From NCBI GenBank assembly GCA_964540855.1, contig CAZIOI010000013.1, positions 1 to 15,068 on the forward strand: DNA of 15,068 bases. The letters run 5' to 3'. The stretch comes from CAZIOI01 sp964540855. GTDB lineage: Bacteria > Patescibacteriota > UBA1384 > DTJR01. The translations under genes were made by a program, and so were the position numbers. A model generated the notes under the pieces. It worked only from the letters and a program-made list of their open reading frames with translations, was not told the origin of the DNA and did no database searches. This document shows, piece by piece, positions 1 to 5,760 of this stretch (the first letter of the stretch is position 1; the number at the start of each line of letters is the position of its first letter).

Positions 1-157
1 TGGTCGAGTTTATCAATTTTATCTCTTCAATCTCGCGACGGGTGGACGATAAAAATCAAATTTGACAAAAATATTCGCTGTCTGTAGTGTGTAATACAAG
101 ATGAAACAGCGCAAAATTCCAACAACTAAATCCTGCGCAATAAGTCTGCCGTAAGGC

Positions 158-181
158 GGCCCCGAAAGGGGCCATTTTTTG
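158..181 (+). terminator. Rho-independent terminator
   Basis: A perfect 6-bp GC-only stem (GGCCCC, 158-163, with GGGGCC, 168-173) closed by a GAAA tetraloop is followed by A and six T. This is a textbook intrinsic terminator on the plus strand. It most likely ends whatever is transcribed from left of the window; no gene end can be assigned with confidence in the first 150 bases. Confidence 0.85.
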
Positions 182-186
182 TATAT

Positions 187-227
187 GCCCCGAAAGGGCT
201 CCAATCTAAGTCGTGCTTGCACGGCTT
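187..227 (+). other. Two further hairpins in the leader of the HD-domain gene
   Basis: Directly after the terminator lie a GCCC/GGGC hairpin (187-190 with 196-199, loop CGAAA) and then a stronger one with arms AAGTCGTG (208-215) and CACGGCTT (220-227), one G-T wobble, around a CTTG loop. The first repeats 12 bases of the terminator (GCCCCGAAAGGG at 159-170 and again at 187-198), so the two could pair alternatively. The hairpins end 34 nt before the GTG start at 262. Their role is unknown; a structured leader is one possibility. Confidence 0.4.
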
Positions 228-261
228 GGAACGCACCTTAAAACAGAGTTTCGGAAGGTAG

Positions 262-954
262 GTGAGGGTTGTGGTCGCGCAGCCTAGAACGTTGATTCCG
301 CGGACGATGACGTTGGACAAGCTGGTGCGGTTAGTCCACTACGACGGTTGGTCGTCACAGGACATCGCACTAGTCGCCTGCATGCAACACATTGTTGATG
401 TACGACATGACGGTGACAGACGGAGAAGTGGCGGTCGATACGATACGCACCTGTATTGTGTGCAGTATTGCTTGAGCAAACTAGGAACGGGTGCTGTATG
501 CGTGGCGGCTGGTTTAGGGCATGACCTTGTGGAACATCGCAAGATCACTGTGAGTGAGCTAGAAAGCGAGCTAACTCGTTTTGAAGGCGGCATCAGAGTT
601 GCACGCATCATCGCGGCTCTCACCAAAGAGGGAGCCGGGCTCCCCACGCTTGACCCTGCACAATATCACTGGCAGATGCTGGAAGCCGTAGTTAATGGCT
701 TCTGGGAGACTGCATTTGTTAAGCTTACTGACCGAGGACACAATCTTGTTACGCTAAAGGGCTTCAATGACACTGCCAAGGAATATAGATACATTGAGGA
801 AACAACCACAATGATCTATGACCTGGCAGAGGCCTCGCGTCCCGAGATTAGCAAGCAGGTGCCGAATCTACTCGATGCCTTCGATATCATCTTCTCATTT
901 GTCTGTGGGCAGGTTGATAAGCAGCGGGCACGGCTGGGAGTGGCCGCTGCATGA
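262..954 (+). CDS. Stand-alone RelA/SpoT-type HD-domain protein (possible (p)ppGpp hydrolase)
   Basis: A 230-residue protein that matches the N-terminal hydrolase domain of RSH (RelA/SpoT homologue) proteins, without the synthetase, TGS or ACT domains. Landmarks in order are RRSGGRYDTH (54-63, the family's R-x-SGEPYxxH block with metal-binding His63), GHDLVEH (86-92, the HDxxED block with His87-Asp88), TKEG (121-124), and VKLTDRGHN (153-161, with Asp157 as last metal ligand). The expected role is Mn-dependent removal of the 3'-pyrophosphate of (p)ppGpp, as in MESH1-like small alarmone hydrolases. The catalytic Glu-Asp pair reads Glu91-His92 here, so activity is uncertain. The listed start is GTG with GGAAGG 3 nt upstream; GTG 271 and ATG 307 (residue 16) are in-frame alternatives, and the HD fold would be intact from any of them. 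Hand counts on sample lines give about 50% GC against about 40% in lysS, and the gene stands alone between two terminators, which suggests separate acquisition. Confidence 0.75.
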   Translation: MRVVVAQPRTLIPRTMTLDKLVRLVHYDGWSSQDIALVACMQHIVDVRHDGDRRRSGGRYDTHLYCVQYCLSKLGTGAVCVAAGLGHDLVEHRKITVSELESELTRFEGGIRVARIIAALTKEGAGLPTLDPAQYHWQMLEAVVNGFWETAFVKLTDRGHNLVTLKGFNDTAKEYRYIEETTTMIYDLAEASRPEISKQVPNLLDAFDIIFSFVCGQVDKQRARLGVAAA

Positions 955-980
955 TCACCGGAAGGTGCCGATACGCAACC

Positions 981-1030
981 GGGCCTCCGCGACGTGAGCT
1001 CTCGCTCACCGTCTCGGAGGCCCTCGCTCT
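981..1030 (+). terminator. Long hairpin terminator after the HD-domain gene
   Basis: Arms GGGCCTCCG (981-989) and CGGAGGCCC (1015-1023) pair perfectly; the stem continues as GACG/CGTC and TGAGC/GCTCA around a TCTC loop (1000-1003), with one mismatch (C990/T1014) and one bulged C (1009). The run after it, TCGCTCTTTATC, has only a weak T tract, so termination may be incomplete. It separates the HD gene from the lysS promoter. Confidence 0.6.
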
Positions 1031-1058
1031 TTATCTGGTATGAATTTTCAGCTACAAT
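1030..1058 (+). promoter_or_regulatory. Probable lysS promoter
   Basis: A good -10 box TACAAT (1053-1058) lies 17 nt downstream of a poor -35 (TTTATC, 1030-1035). The transcript would start near 1065, leaving a short leader of about 19 nt that contains GAGG (1075-1078), 5 nt before the lysS ATG. The leader is too short for a T-box or other riboswitch. Confidence 0.5.
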
Positions 1059-1083
1059 GTGATCAGCTAATTGTGAGGTAACT

Positions 1084-2556
1084 ATGTCAGAGGAAAGCCA
1101 ATCAACCAGAGAAGAAAAACTAAATAAAATTGCCGAGCTCAAACAAAAGGGTGTTGACCTTTATCCTTATAGTTACGAAACCGACGCTAAGGTTATCGAT
1201 TTAAAAAGCGAGTACGAAGGTTTGGAAAACGAACAAAAAACCGGCAGAATTGTCCGAATTGCCGGCAGAATCACAAGCCGCCGCGCGATGGGCAAGATTC
1301 TGTTTATGAATTTGTCCGACGAAGACTCGCAAATTCAATTATTTTTTAGAGAAAATGAATTGTCCGAGCAGTTTGAGCTCGCGCAGATGATTGATATCGG
1401 CGATATTATCGGCACTACGGGCGAAGTTTTCAAAACAAAAACAGGCGAGTTATCTGTTTGGGTGAGTGATTTCACAATTTTAAACAAATCACTTACCGGA
1501 CTGGTTGATTCCTATTATGGACTAAAAGATATCGAGCTCAAATATCGCAATCGCTCAATGGACATGATCGTCAACAAAGAGAGCCGCGATATTTTAAAAA
1601 AGCGTTTTCAGATTACAGCTAAGATTCGCGAGTTTATGACCTCGGAAGGTTTTTTGGAAGTTGAGACCCCGACACTGCAAATTGTGTATGGCGGCGCGGC
1701 CGCGAAGCCATTTGAGACTCATCACCATAAGCTTGATATGAAAATGTATATGCGTGTCGCTCCCGAGCAGCATCTTAAGCGCGTTATGGTTGGCGGTATG
1801 GACGCGATTTTTGAGATTGGAAAATGTTTTAGAAATGAAAACATTGACCGTACGCACAACCCCGAATTTACGATGATCGAAATGTATCGCGCTTACAAAG
1901 ATTACAACTATATGATGGATTTGATGGAGAGATTGTTTGAAAAGTTGTGCCTTGATCTTTTTGGCACCACGACAATTACCTGTCAAGGCAGTGAGATCAG
2001 TTTTGCCAGACCGTGGAAGAGGCTGACCGTCAAAGACGCTCTTCGCGAGATTGCCGGAATCGATGTTGACCAGATGTCTGATGAACAGATTATCGAGCTG
2101 GCTGGCAAGTCTGACAAAAAGATGAATCAAGCAAATCGGGGTGAGGCAATACTTGTTTTGTTTGAAGAACATTGTGAAGACAAATTAGTTCAGCCGACCC
2201 ATATAATTGATTATCCCAAAGAATCAACCGCATTTTGCAAAGCTCACAGAGAAGATCCGGAATTGATCGAAAGGTTCGAGAGCTTTATTTGCGGCCGCGA
2301 GGTCTCAAACGGCTATTCGGAATTGAACGATCCCGTGTTGCAAAGACAGTTGCTCGAGGGGCAGCAGAAAATGGCGGATGAGGGGATTGAGGAAACTTGG
2401 GGCATGGTTGATGACGAATTTCTGGACGCGATGGATATTGGCTTGCCGCCGGCCGCAGGTCTTGGTATAGGTATAGACAGGCTCGTTATGACACTTTTGG
2501 ATCAGCCGAGCATTCGCGACATTATCTATTTTCCGACTATGAAACCGGAAAAGTAA
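1084..2556 (+). CDS. lysS: Lysyl-tRNA synthetase, class II
   Basis: Charges tRNA-Lys with lysine using ATP, in the cytoplasm. The 490-residue length is normal for bacterial LysRS. An N-terminal OB-fold tRNA anticodon-binding domain covers roughly residues 55-150. The class II core follows: motif 1 region with FLEVETPTLQ and the lysine-specific GGAAAKPF block, motif 2 around 243-269 with FRNENIDRTHNPEFTMIEMY, and motif 3 around 459-470 with GLGIGIDRLVM. The start ATG has GAGG 5 nt upstream and its own promoter. A DUF456-type gene follows after 19 nt with no terminator between them, so the two may be cotranscribed. Nothing in the active site appears to be missing. Identity is secure. Confidence 0.97.
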   Translation: MSEESQSTREEKLNKIAELKQKGVDLYPYSYETDAKVIDLKSEYEGLENEQKTGRIVRIAGRITSRRAMGKILFMNLSDEDSQIQLFFRENELSEQFELAQMIDIGDIIGTTGEVFKTKTGELSVWVSDFTILNKSLTGLVDSYYGLKDIELKYRNRSMDMIVNKESRDILKKRFQITAKIREFMTSEGFLEVETPTLQIVYGGAAAKPFETHHHKLDMKMYMRVAPEQHLKRVMVGGMDAIFEIGKCFRNENIDRTHNPEFTMIEMYRAYKDYNYMMDLMERLFEKLCLDLFGTTTITCQGSEISFARPWKRLTVKDALREIAGIDVDQMSDEQIIELAGKSDKKMNQANRGEAILVLFEEHCEDKLVQPTHIIDYPKESTAFCKAHREDPELIERFESFICGREVSNGYSELNDPVLQRQLLEGQQKMADEGIEETWGMVDDEFLDAMDIGLPPAAGLGIGIDRLVMTLLDQPSIRDIIYFPTMKPEK

Positions 2557-2575
2557 TATAGACTTTTATATAACA

Positions 2576-3055
2576 ATGGAAATATTTTATATTGTTGCCG
2601 CCTCACTGCTCATCTTGCCGGCTTTTTTGTTTGTCGTTCTCCCCGTTTTGCCGAGTGTTCCTTATATGTTGATCATCGCAATCGTATTTGATCTGATAAC
2701 CGGCAGAATCAATCAGAGCGAGATGATTATTCTGGTATCGATCGCGATAATATCTATATTGGTAGATTATTTTTCAGGTTTATTCGGTGCGAGATGGGGC
2801 GGGGCATCTGGCAAGAGTTTGTTAATTGGAACTATAGGAATGCTTGTGGGCTCCATGATTTTGCCGATATTCGGCGGATTAATCGGACTATTTGTCGGTG
2901 TACTTGTTTCTGAGACGATCCTTTTTCCACAATCACAAAAAGCTCTCAAGGCGGCATCGGCGAGTCTGGTTGGCTCGATCGTCGGTATGGTAACAAATAT
3001 AGTATTATGTTTGATGTTTTTTGTACTATTTTTGGTCTATGCTATTAAAGTGTAA
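2576..3055 (+). CDS. DUF456-type integral membrane protein
   Basis: A 159-residue, very hydrophobic protein with about four to five membrane segments. It carries the features of the DUF456 family: a first segment ending in VLPVLPSVPYM, a central LVDYFSGLFGARWGGASGKS stretch, and Gly-rich membrane helices (GTIGMLVGS, GGLIGLFVGVLVSE). The family has no firmly established biochemical role; small glycine-zipper membrane proteins of this kind are often left as hypothetical. It starts 19 nt after lysS and has no Shine-Dalgarno sequence; the bases before the ATG are TTATATAACA, a 10-mer that recurs in the putative origin. Translation probably depends on coupling to lysS or on an unstructured AT-rich start region. 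No terminator separates it clearly from the ABC genes, which have their own promoter. Confidence 0.75.
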   Translation: MEIFYIVAASLLILPAFLFVVLPVLPSVPYMLIIAIVFDLITGRINQSEMIILVSIAIISILVDYFSGLFGARWGGASGKSLLIGTIGMLVGSMILPIFGGLIGLFVGVLVSETILFPQSQKALKAASASLVGSIVGMVTNIVLCLMFFVLFLVYAIKV

Positions 3056-3062
3056 AAAAATC

Positions 3063-3086
3063 TGCTAGAATGACGCTTCTAGAGGA
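3063..3086 (+). promoter_or_regulatory. Promoter and overlapping inverted repeat before the ABC exporter genes
   Basis: An extended -10 element, TG-C-TAGAAT (3063-3071), lies 17 nt before the ATG at 3089. A perfect inverted repeat, CTAGAA (3065-3070) and TTCTAG (3077-3082) with a 6-nt centre, covers the -10 box and reaches the Shine-Dalgarno sequence AGAGGA (3081-3086). As DNA it could be an operator; as RNA it would lie at the extreme 5' end of the transcript. No convincing -35 box was found, as is common with extended -10 promoters. Confidence 0.5.
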
Positions 3087-3088
3087 AA

Positions 3089-4015
3089 ATGAAAAAAGTC
3101 ATTGAGGTTAATAATCTTGTCAAAAAATATGGTAAATTCGTTGCCGTAAACGACGTCTCTTTTTATGTAAAAAAGGGCGAAGTATTTGGGCTGTTGGGTG
3201 AAAACGGTGCCGGTAAAACCACGACACTCGAGATGATAGAAGGTTTGAGAAAACCAACCTCCGGCTCGATAAAGGTCTTGGGTCACGACATGAAAAACGG
3301 ACTCCAGGCGGTCAAGGAAAAAATTGGTGTTCAGTTGCAGGCATCGGCGTATTACAATTTTTTAACTTTGCGAGAAATCCTGGAATTATTCGGGGGATTC
3401 TATCAGAAACACCTTGATGCTGATGAGCTTTTGGGGATGGTGAATCTAAAGGAAAAGGCAAACGAACGTGTTGACAAGTTATCCGGCGGCCAGAAGCAGA
3501 GGTTTTCAATTGTTGCCAGTCTTGTAAATGATCCCGAAGTCGTTTTTCTAGACGAGCCGACAACCGGCCTGGATCCGGTCGCTCGCCGTTCGCTATGGGG
3601 ATTGATTACGGATATTAAAGCGCGCGGGAAAACGATCATTTTGACGACTCATTATATGGAAGAGGCGGAACTTTTATGCGATTCGGTTGCAATTATGGAA
3701 AAAGGGCGTGTTATGGCGATCGACGAGACTCACAAACTTATCGAGCGCGCGCAATACCCGGTTGTGATTACCTTTATTACCAAAAAACTTGACAAAAAAG
3801 TTTTCTCAAATTTGGGTAAAATCGGCGTTATAGAAAACATTTTTGCTAAGGCGGGACAATTTGAGCTGAAACTTGAAGACGAAACAAATCTTGATCAAGC
3901 GATCAAAATTATTCAGAGCCTTCGCCCCGAAAGTTTAACGATTGGTCGAGCAACGCTCGAGGATGTGTTTATCGAGATAACCGGCAAAAAAATTGAAAAT
4001 GAGGAAAATGTTTAA
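3089..4015 (+). CDS. ABC transporter ATP-binding protein (ABC-2 / drug-export type)
   Basis: The ATP-hydrolysing subunit of a two-gene exporter; it acts at the inner face of the membrane with the permease encoded next. All nucleotide-binding motifs are present in order: Walker A GENGAGKT (37-44), Q-loop in GVQLQA (80-85), signature LSGGQ (131-135), Walker B VVFLDE (151-156), D-loop GLDP (160-163) and H-loop His188 in TTHYMEEAE. The roughly 90-residue C-terminal extension (YPVVITF...LEDVFIEITG) is typical of the CcmA/DrrA-like group that exports drugs, lipids or polysaccharide precursors; the substrate cannot be read from sequence. The length, 308 residues, is normal. The Shine-Dalgarno sequence AGAGGA lies just upstream. 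The 3' end overlaps the permease start by 8 nt, indicating translational coupling. Confidence 0.93.
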   Translation: MKKVIEVNNLVKKYGKFVAVNDVSFYVKKGEVFGLLGENGAGKTTTLEMIEGLRKPTSGSIKVLGHDMKNGLQAVKEKIGVQLQASAYYNFLTLREILELFGGFYQKHLDADELLGMVNLKEKANERVDKLSGGQKQRFSIVASLVNDPEVVFLDEPTTGLDPVARRSLWGLITDIKARGKTIILTTHYMEEAELLCDSVAIMEKGRVMAIDETHKLIERAQYPVVITFITKKLDKKVFSNLGKIGVIENIFAKAGQFELKLEDETNLDQAIKIIQSLRPESLTIGRATLEDVFIEITGKKIENEENV

Positions 4016-5087
4016 ATTATTATTGGCAAACCTCAAAATCATTTCCCGAAACAAACAAGCTTTGTTCTGGAGTTTTATGTTTCCGTTGATGTTTACATTC
4101 ATTTTTGGATTATTTTTTGGCAAAAATAGCAGTGTCGGAACAGTCGCGTTTATAGATCATTCTAACAGCGAATTATCTCAATCAATCAGAAAGGCAATCG
4201 ATGATGCGGATATGTTCAAGATCATCGAGGAAGACAGCTTGGATGATGCCAAGGATCTGGTAAAGAAAAATACTGTTTCGGCGATTGTCGAGATTCCCGA
4301 AAGCTTTGCCAAGCAAACCCCGGACGCGGACAATGACATAAATATACTCTACGACCAAGGAAATGCGCAGGTTGGCTCAACGGTAAATAGTTTTATCGGT
4401 CATTTTTTGACTCAAACTAATTATAATGTTCAATCCGTGAAGCCGATTTTTTCCGTTACTTCTGCAACTCTTTCTGACAAAGAGCTATCATATTTCGACT
4501 TTGTCTTAGCTGGAATATTGGGTTTGGCACTAATGAATTCGTCTATTATCGGTATTGCGGTCGGTATGACCAAATATAGGGAGGACAAAATCCTCAAGCG
4601 TATTACAACGACACCGATCAAGAGCTGGCAGTTTGTATCTGCTGAAGTGATCTCAAGGTTAGTCTTAAACTTTTTGCAAATTTCATTAATATTGTTGATC
4701 GGAAAATATGTTTTTGACGCTCATATCTATGGCAATATCTTTGTTATTTATATCTTGGCGATAATTGGCGCAGTTTTATTCCAGCTAATCGGTTTTGCGA
4801 TTGCCAGTTTTTCAAAAACAACCAGTGCCGCCGAGGGCATGGCAACGGCTTTGACTATCCCGATGATGTTTTTGGCGGGCGTGTTTTTCCCGATAGATTC
4901 ATTGCCAAAATGGTTATACTCAATAGTGCAATATTTGCCGCTAGCACCTCTTTTGAGAATGTTGAGATCGGTAACGCTTGAGGCTGTTTCGCCGTTTCAA
5001 GATCCGCGCAATATGATCATAGTAGCGAGCTGGATAGTTGTTTGTTTTGCAATTTCGATCTACAAATTTCGTCTCTCAGACGAGTAA
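4008..5087 (+). CDS. ABC-2 type transporter permease
   Basis: The membrane subunit of the exporter, 359 residues from the chosen ATG. It has the ABC-2 layout: a first membrane helix (about residues 18-37, FWSFMFPLMFTFIFGLFFG), a soluble extracellular domain of about 120 residues (VAFIDHS...), and then five to six membrane helices, including the conserved region YREDKILKRITTTPIKSWQFVSAEV and a late FLAGVFFPIDSLPKWL. The open frame extends upstream to a TTG at 3993 and an ATG at 3999. I chose ATG 4008 because GAGG (4001-4004) lies 3 nt before it, the same spacing as for the ATPase gene, and it gives a short 8-nt overlap with that gene. A terminator follows at 5132. The substrate is unknown. Confidence 0.92.
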   Translation: MFKLLLANLKIISRNKQALFWSFMFPLMFTFIFGLFFGKNSSVGTVAFIDHSNSELSQSIRKAIDDADMFKIIEEDSLDDAKDLVKKNTVSAIVEIPESFAKQTPDADNDINILYDQGNAQVGSTVNSFIGHFLTQTNYNVQSVKPIFSVTSATLSDKELSYFDFVLAGILGLALMNSSIIGIAVGMTKYREDKILKRITTTPIKSWQFVSAEVISRLVLNFLQISLILLIGKYVFDAHIYGNIFVIYILAIIGAVLFQLIGFAIASFSKTTSAAEGMATALTIPMMFLAGVFFPIDSLPKWLYSIVQYLPLAPLLRMLRSVTLEAVSPFQDPRNMIIVASWIVVCFAISIYKFRLSDE

Positions 5088-5131
5088 GGTCTCAAAATAA
5101 TTTTGTTTGCAATCTATTTTGGCGGTAACTG

Positions 5132-5154
5132 AAAGGCCATGAGGGTCTTTTTTT
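5132..5154 (+). terminator. Rho-independent terminator after the ABC exporter genes
   Basis: Arms AAAGGCC (5132-5138) and GGTCTTT (5144-5150), with one G-T wobble, enclose a 5-nt loop and run into seven T (5148-5154). It lies 45 nt after the permease stop and insulates the DnaA-box region from upstream transcription. Confidence 0.7.
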
Positions 5155-5168
5155 GCCGATAAAACTAG

Positions 5169-5345
5169 TTTTCCACAGATTGCTAAAGTTATCCACAGGG
5201 CAGATAATTAACAAGTTTTCCACAGGTCTGTGGAAAACTGAATCTGGCGAACAAAAATATATATCTTTTTGTTATATAGATTTTTTATTATATAACATCA
5301 TATATAGAAAGGATTATATATAACAAATATTTTATATAACATTGT
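5169..5345. other. Putative replication origin (oriC-like): DnaA-box cluster plus AT-rich stretch
   Basis: Four 9-mers matching the DnaA box (TTATNCACA and its common TTTTCCACA variant) lie in 69 bp: TTTTCCACA at 5169-5177, TTATCCACA at 5189-5197, TTTTCCACA at 5216-5224, and the same on the minus strand at 5229-5237. Boxes 3 and 4 form a palindrome with 12-base arms (5214-5225 and 5228-5239) and a GT centre. Immediately to the right, about 5250-5345 is almost pure A+T with repeated TATATAACA, as expected for a DNA-unwinding element. A fifth box with one mismatch (TGTGGATCA, 5417-5425) lies inside the MarR gene. A box cluster beside an AT-rich stretch in a non-coding gap is the standard bacterial origin layout. 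Against it, no dnaA, dnaN, rpmH or parAB is in view and gene direction does not switch here. A DnaA-titrating or DnaA-regulated site is the alternative. Confidence 0.65.
5250..5341. repeat. AT-rich 9-bp repeats TATATAACA in the putative unwinding region
   Basis: The 9-mer TATATAACA occurs three times in direct orientation (5289-5297, 5317-5325, 5333-5341) and once inverted as TGTTATATA (5270-5278). Just before these an inverted repeat, AACAAAAA (5250-5257) and TTTTTGTT (5266-5273), surrounds TATATATC. A further copy lies at 2567-2575, directly before the DUF456 start. The repeats could be the unwinding 'mers' of an origin or sites for an AT-binding protein. Simple AT-richness makes chance copies more likely than for mixed sequence. 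Confidence 0.5.
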
Positions 5346-5355
5346 GTCTCTTAAC

Positions 5356-5372
5356 TTGTAAATCATTTACAA
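5356..5372. promoter_or_regulatory. 17-bp palindromic operator in front of the MarR gene
   Basis: A perfect palindrome with 8-bp arms, TTGTAAAT (5356-5363) and ATTTACAA (5365-5372), around a single C lies 18 nt before the MarR ATG. Length, symmetry and position are those of a MarR-family autoregulatory operator. It covers a possible -35 box (TTGTAA, 5356-5361) that is spaced 17 nt from a weak -10 (TAGTCT, 5379-5384), so a bound dimer would block transcription of its own gene. No second full copy was found in the window. Confidence 0.7.
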
Positions 5373-5390
5373 ATAATCTAGTCTTAGGAT

Positions 5391-5747
5391 ATGAAAATTT
5401 CTAGTTCGCGGAATTTTGTGGATCAATATTTGCTGCTGTGTCGTGTAGCAAAGAAACTTGATATTGAATTACGCGAAACATTGGGTATTTCTTACAATGA
5501 CTATCTGGTGCTCACTCTTGCAGCTGGATCGGTTTGCACGCAAAAACAGATATCCGATTCAGCTGTTCTCAGCCAAGCCGCAATCTCAAAAATTATTTTT
5601 AGACTGTCTGAGGCTAAACTAGCCAGCTTGGCAGACCATGGTGACGATAGACGTTCAAACATAGTCGAGCTAACCGCTCTTGGTAAAAAAAAGCTCCAGT
5701 TGGCGGAGAATCTTGCCGACGAGATTGTGAATAATTATATTAACTGA
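5391..5747 (+). CDS. MarR-family transcriptional regulator (short)
   Basis: A 118-residue winged-helix DNA-binding protein. The recognition-helix region is around 51-75 (TQKQISDSAVLSQAAISKIIFRL), and the wing carries the family's DRRSNIVELTALGKK signature (about 85-99). MarR proteins act as dimers that repress nearby genes and are released by small molecules or oxidation; two cysteines (17 and 49) are present. The usual length is 135-150, so the C-terminal dimerisation helix is short here. The 17-bp palindrome just upstream is a likely autoregulatory site. Start: ATG 5391; AGGA lies too close for a normal ribosome-binding site, and a weak -10 ends 6 nt upstream, so this mRNA may also be leaderless. 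argS begins 13 nt after the stop but has its own promoter. Regulated genes other than itself are unknown; the ABC exporter is a candidate by analogy. Confidence 0.88.
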   Translation: MKISSSRNFVDQYLLLCRVAKKLDIELRETLGISYNDYLVLTLAAGSVCTQKQISDSAVLSQAAISKIIFRLSEAKLASLADHGDDRRSNIVELTALGKKKLQLAENLADEIVNNYIN

Positions 5748-5760
5748 TAAAATTTCCCTG
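5725..5760 (+). promoter_or_regulatory. argS promoter giving a likely leaderless mRNA
   Basis: -35 TTGTGA (5725-5730), a 17-nt spacer, then extended -10 TG-A-TAAAAT (5745-5753). The -10 ends exactly 7 nt before the argS ATG, so the transcript is predicted to start at or within a base of the A of the start codon. There is no Shine-Dalgarno sequence. The promoter overlaps the last codons and stop of the MarR gene. Confidence 0.65.

Noticed and set aside
1..87. Possible 3' end of an upstream plus-strand gene
   Set aside because: All three plus frames are open from the edge for 16-28 codons (ending at 52, 62 and 87), none carries a recognisable motif, and chance cannot be excluded.
62..97. Promoter with perfect -35 TTGACA (62-67)
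   Set aside because: At 17 nt spacing the -10 would be TAGTGT, a poor match; the better-looking TAATAC (92-97) is 24 nt away, too far.
1051..1083. T-box or other aminoacylation-sensing leader before lysS
   Set aside because: The predicted leader is only about 19 nt and holds no stem-loop; the long hairpin at 981-1023 lies upstream of the promoter.
2923..2931. Additional DnaA box TTTTCCACA inside the DUF456 gene
   Set aside because: Single isolated copy within coding sequence; no neighbours or AT-rich element, so likely chance.
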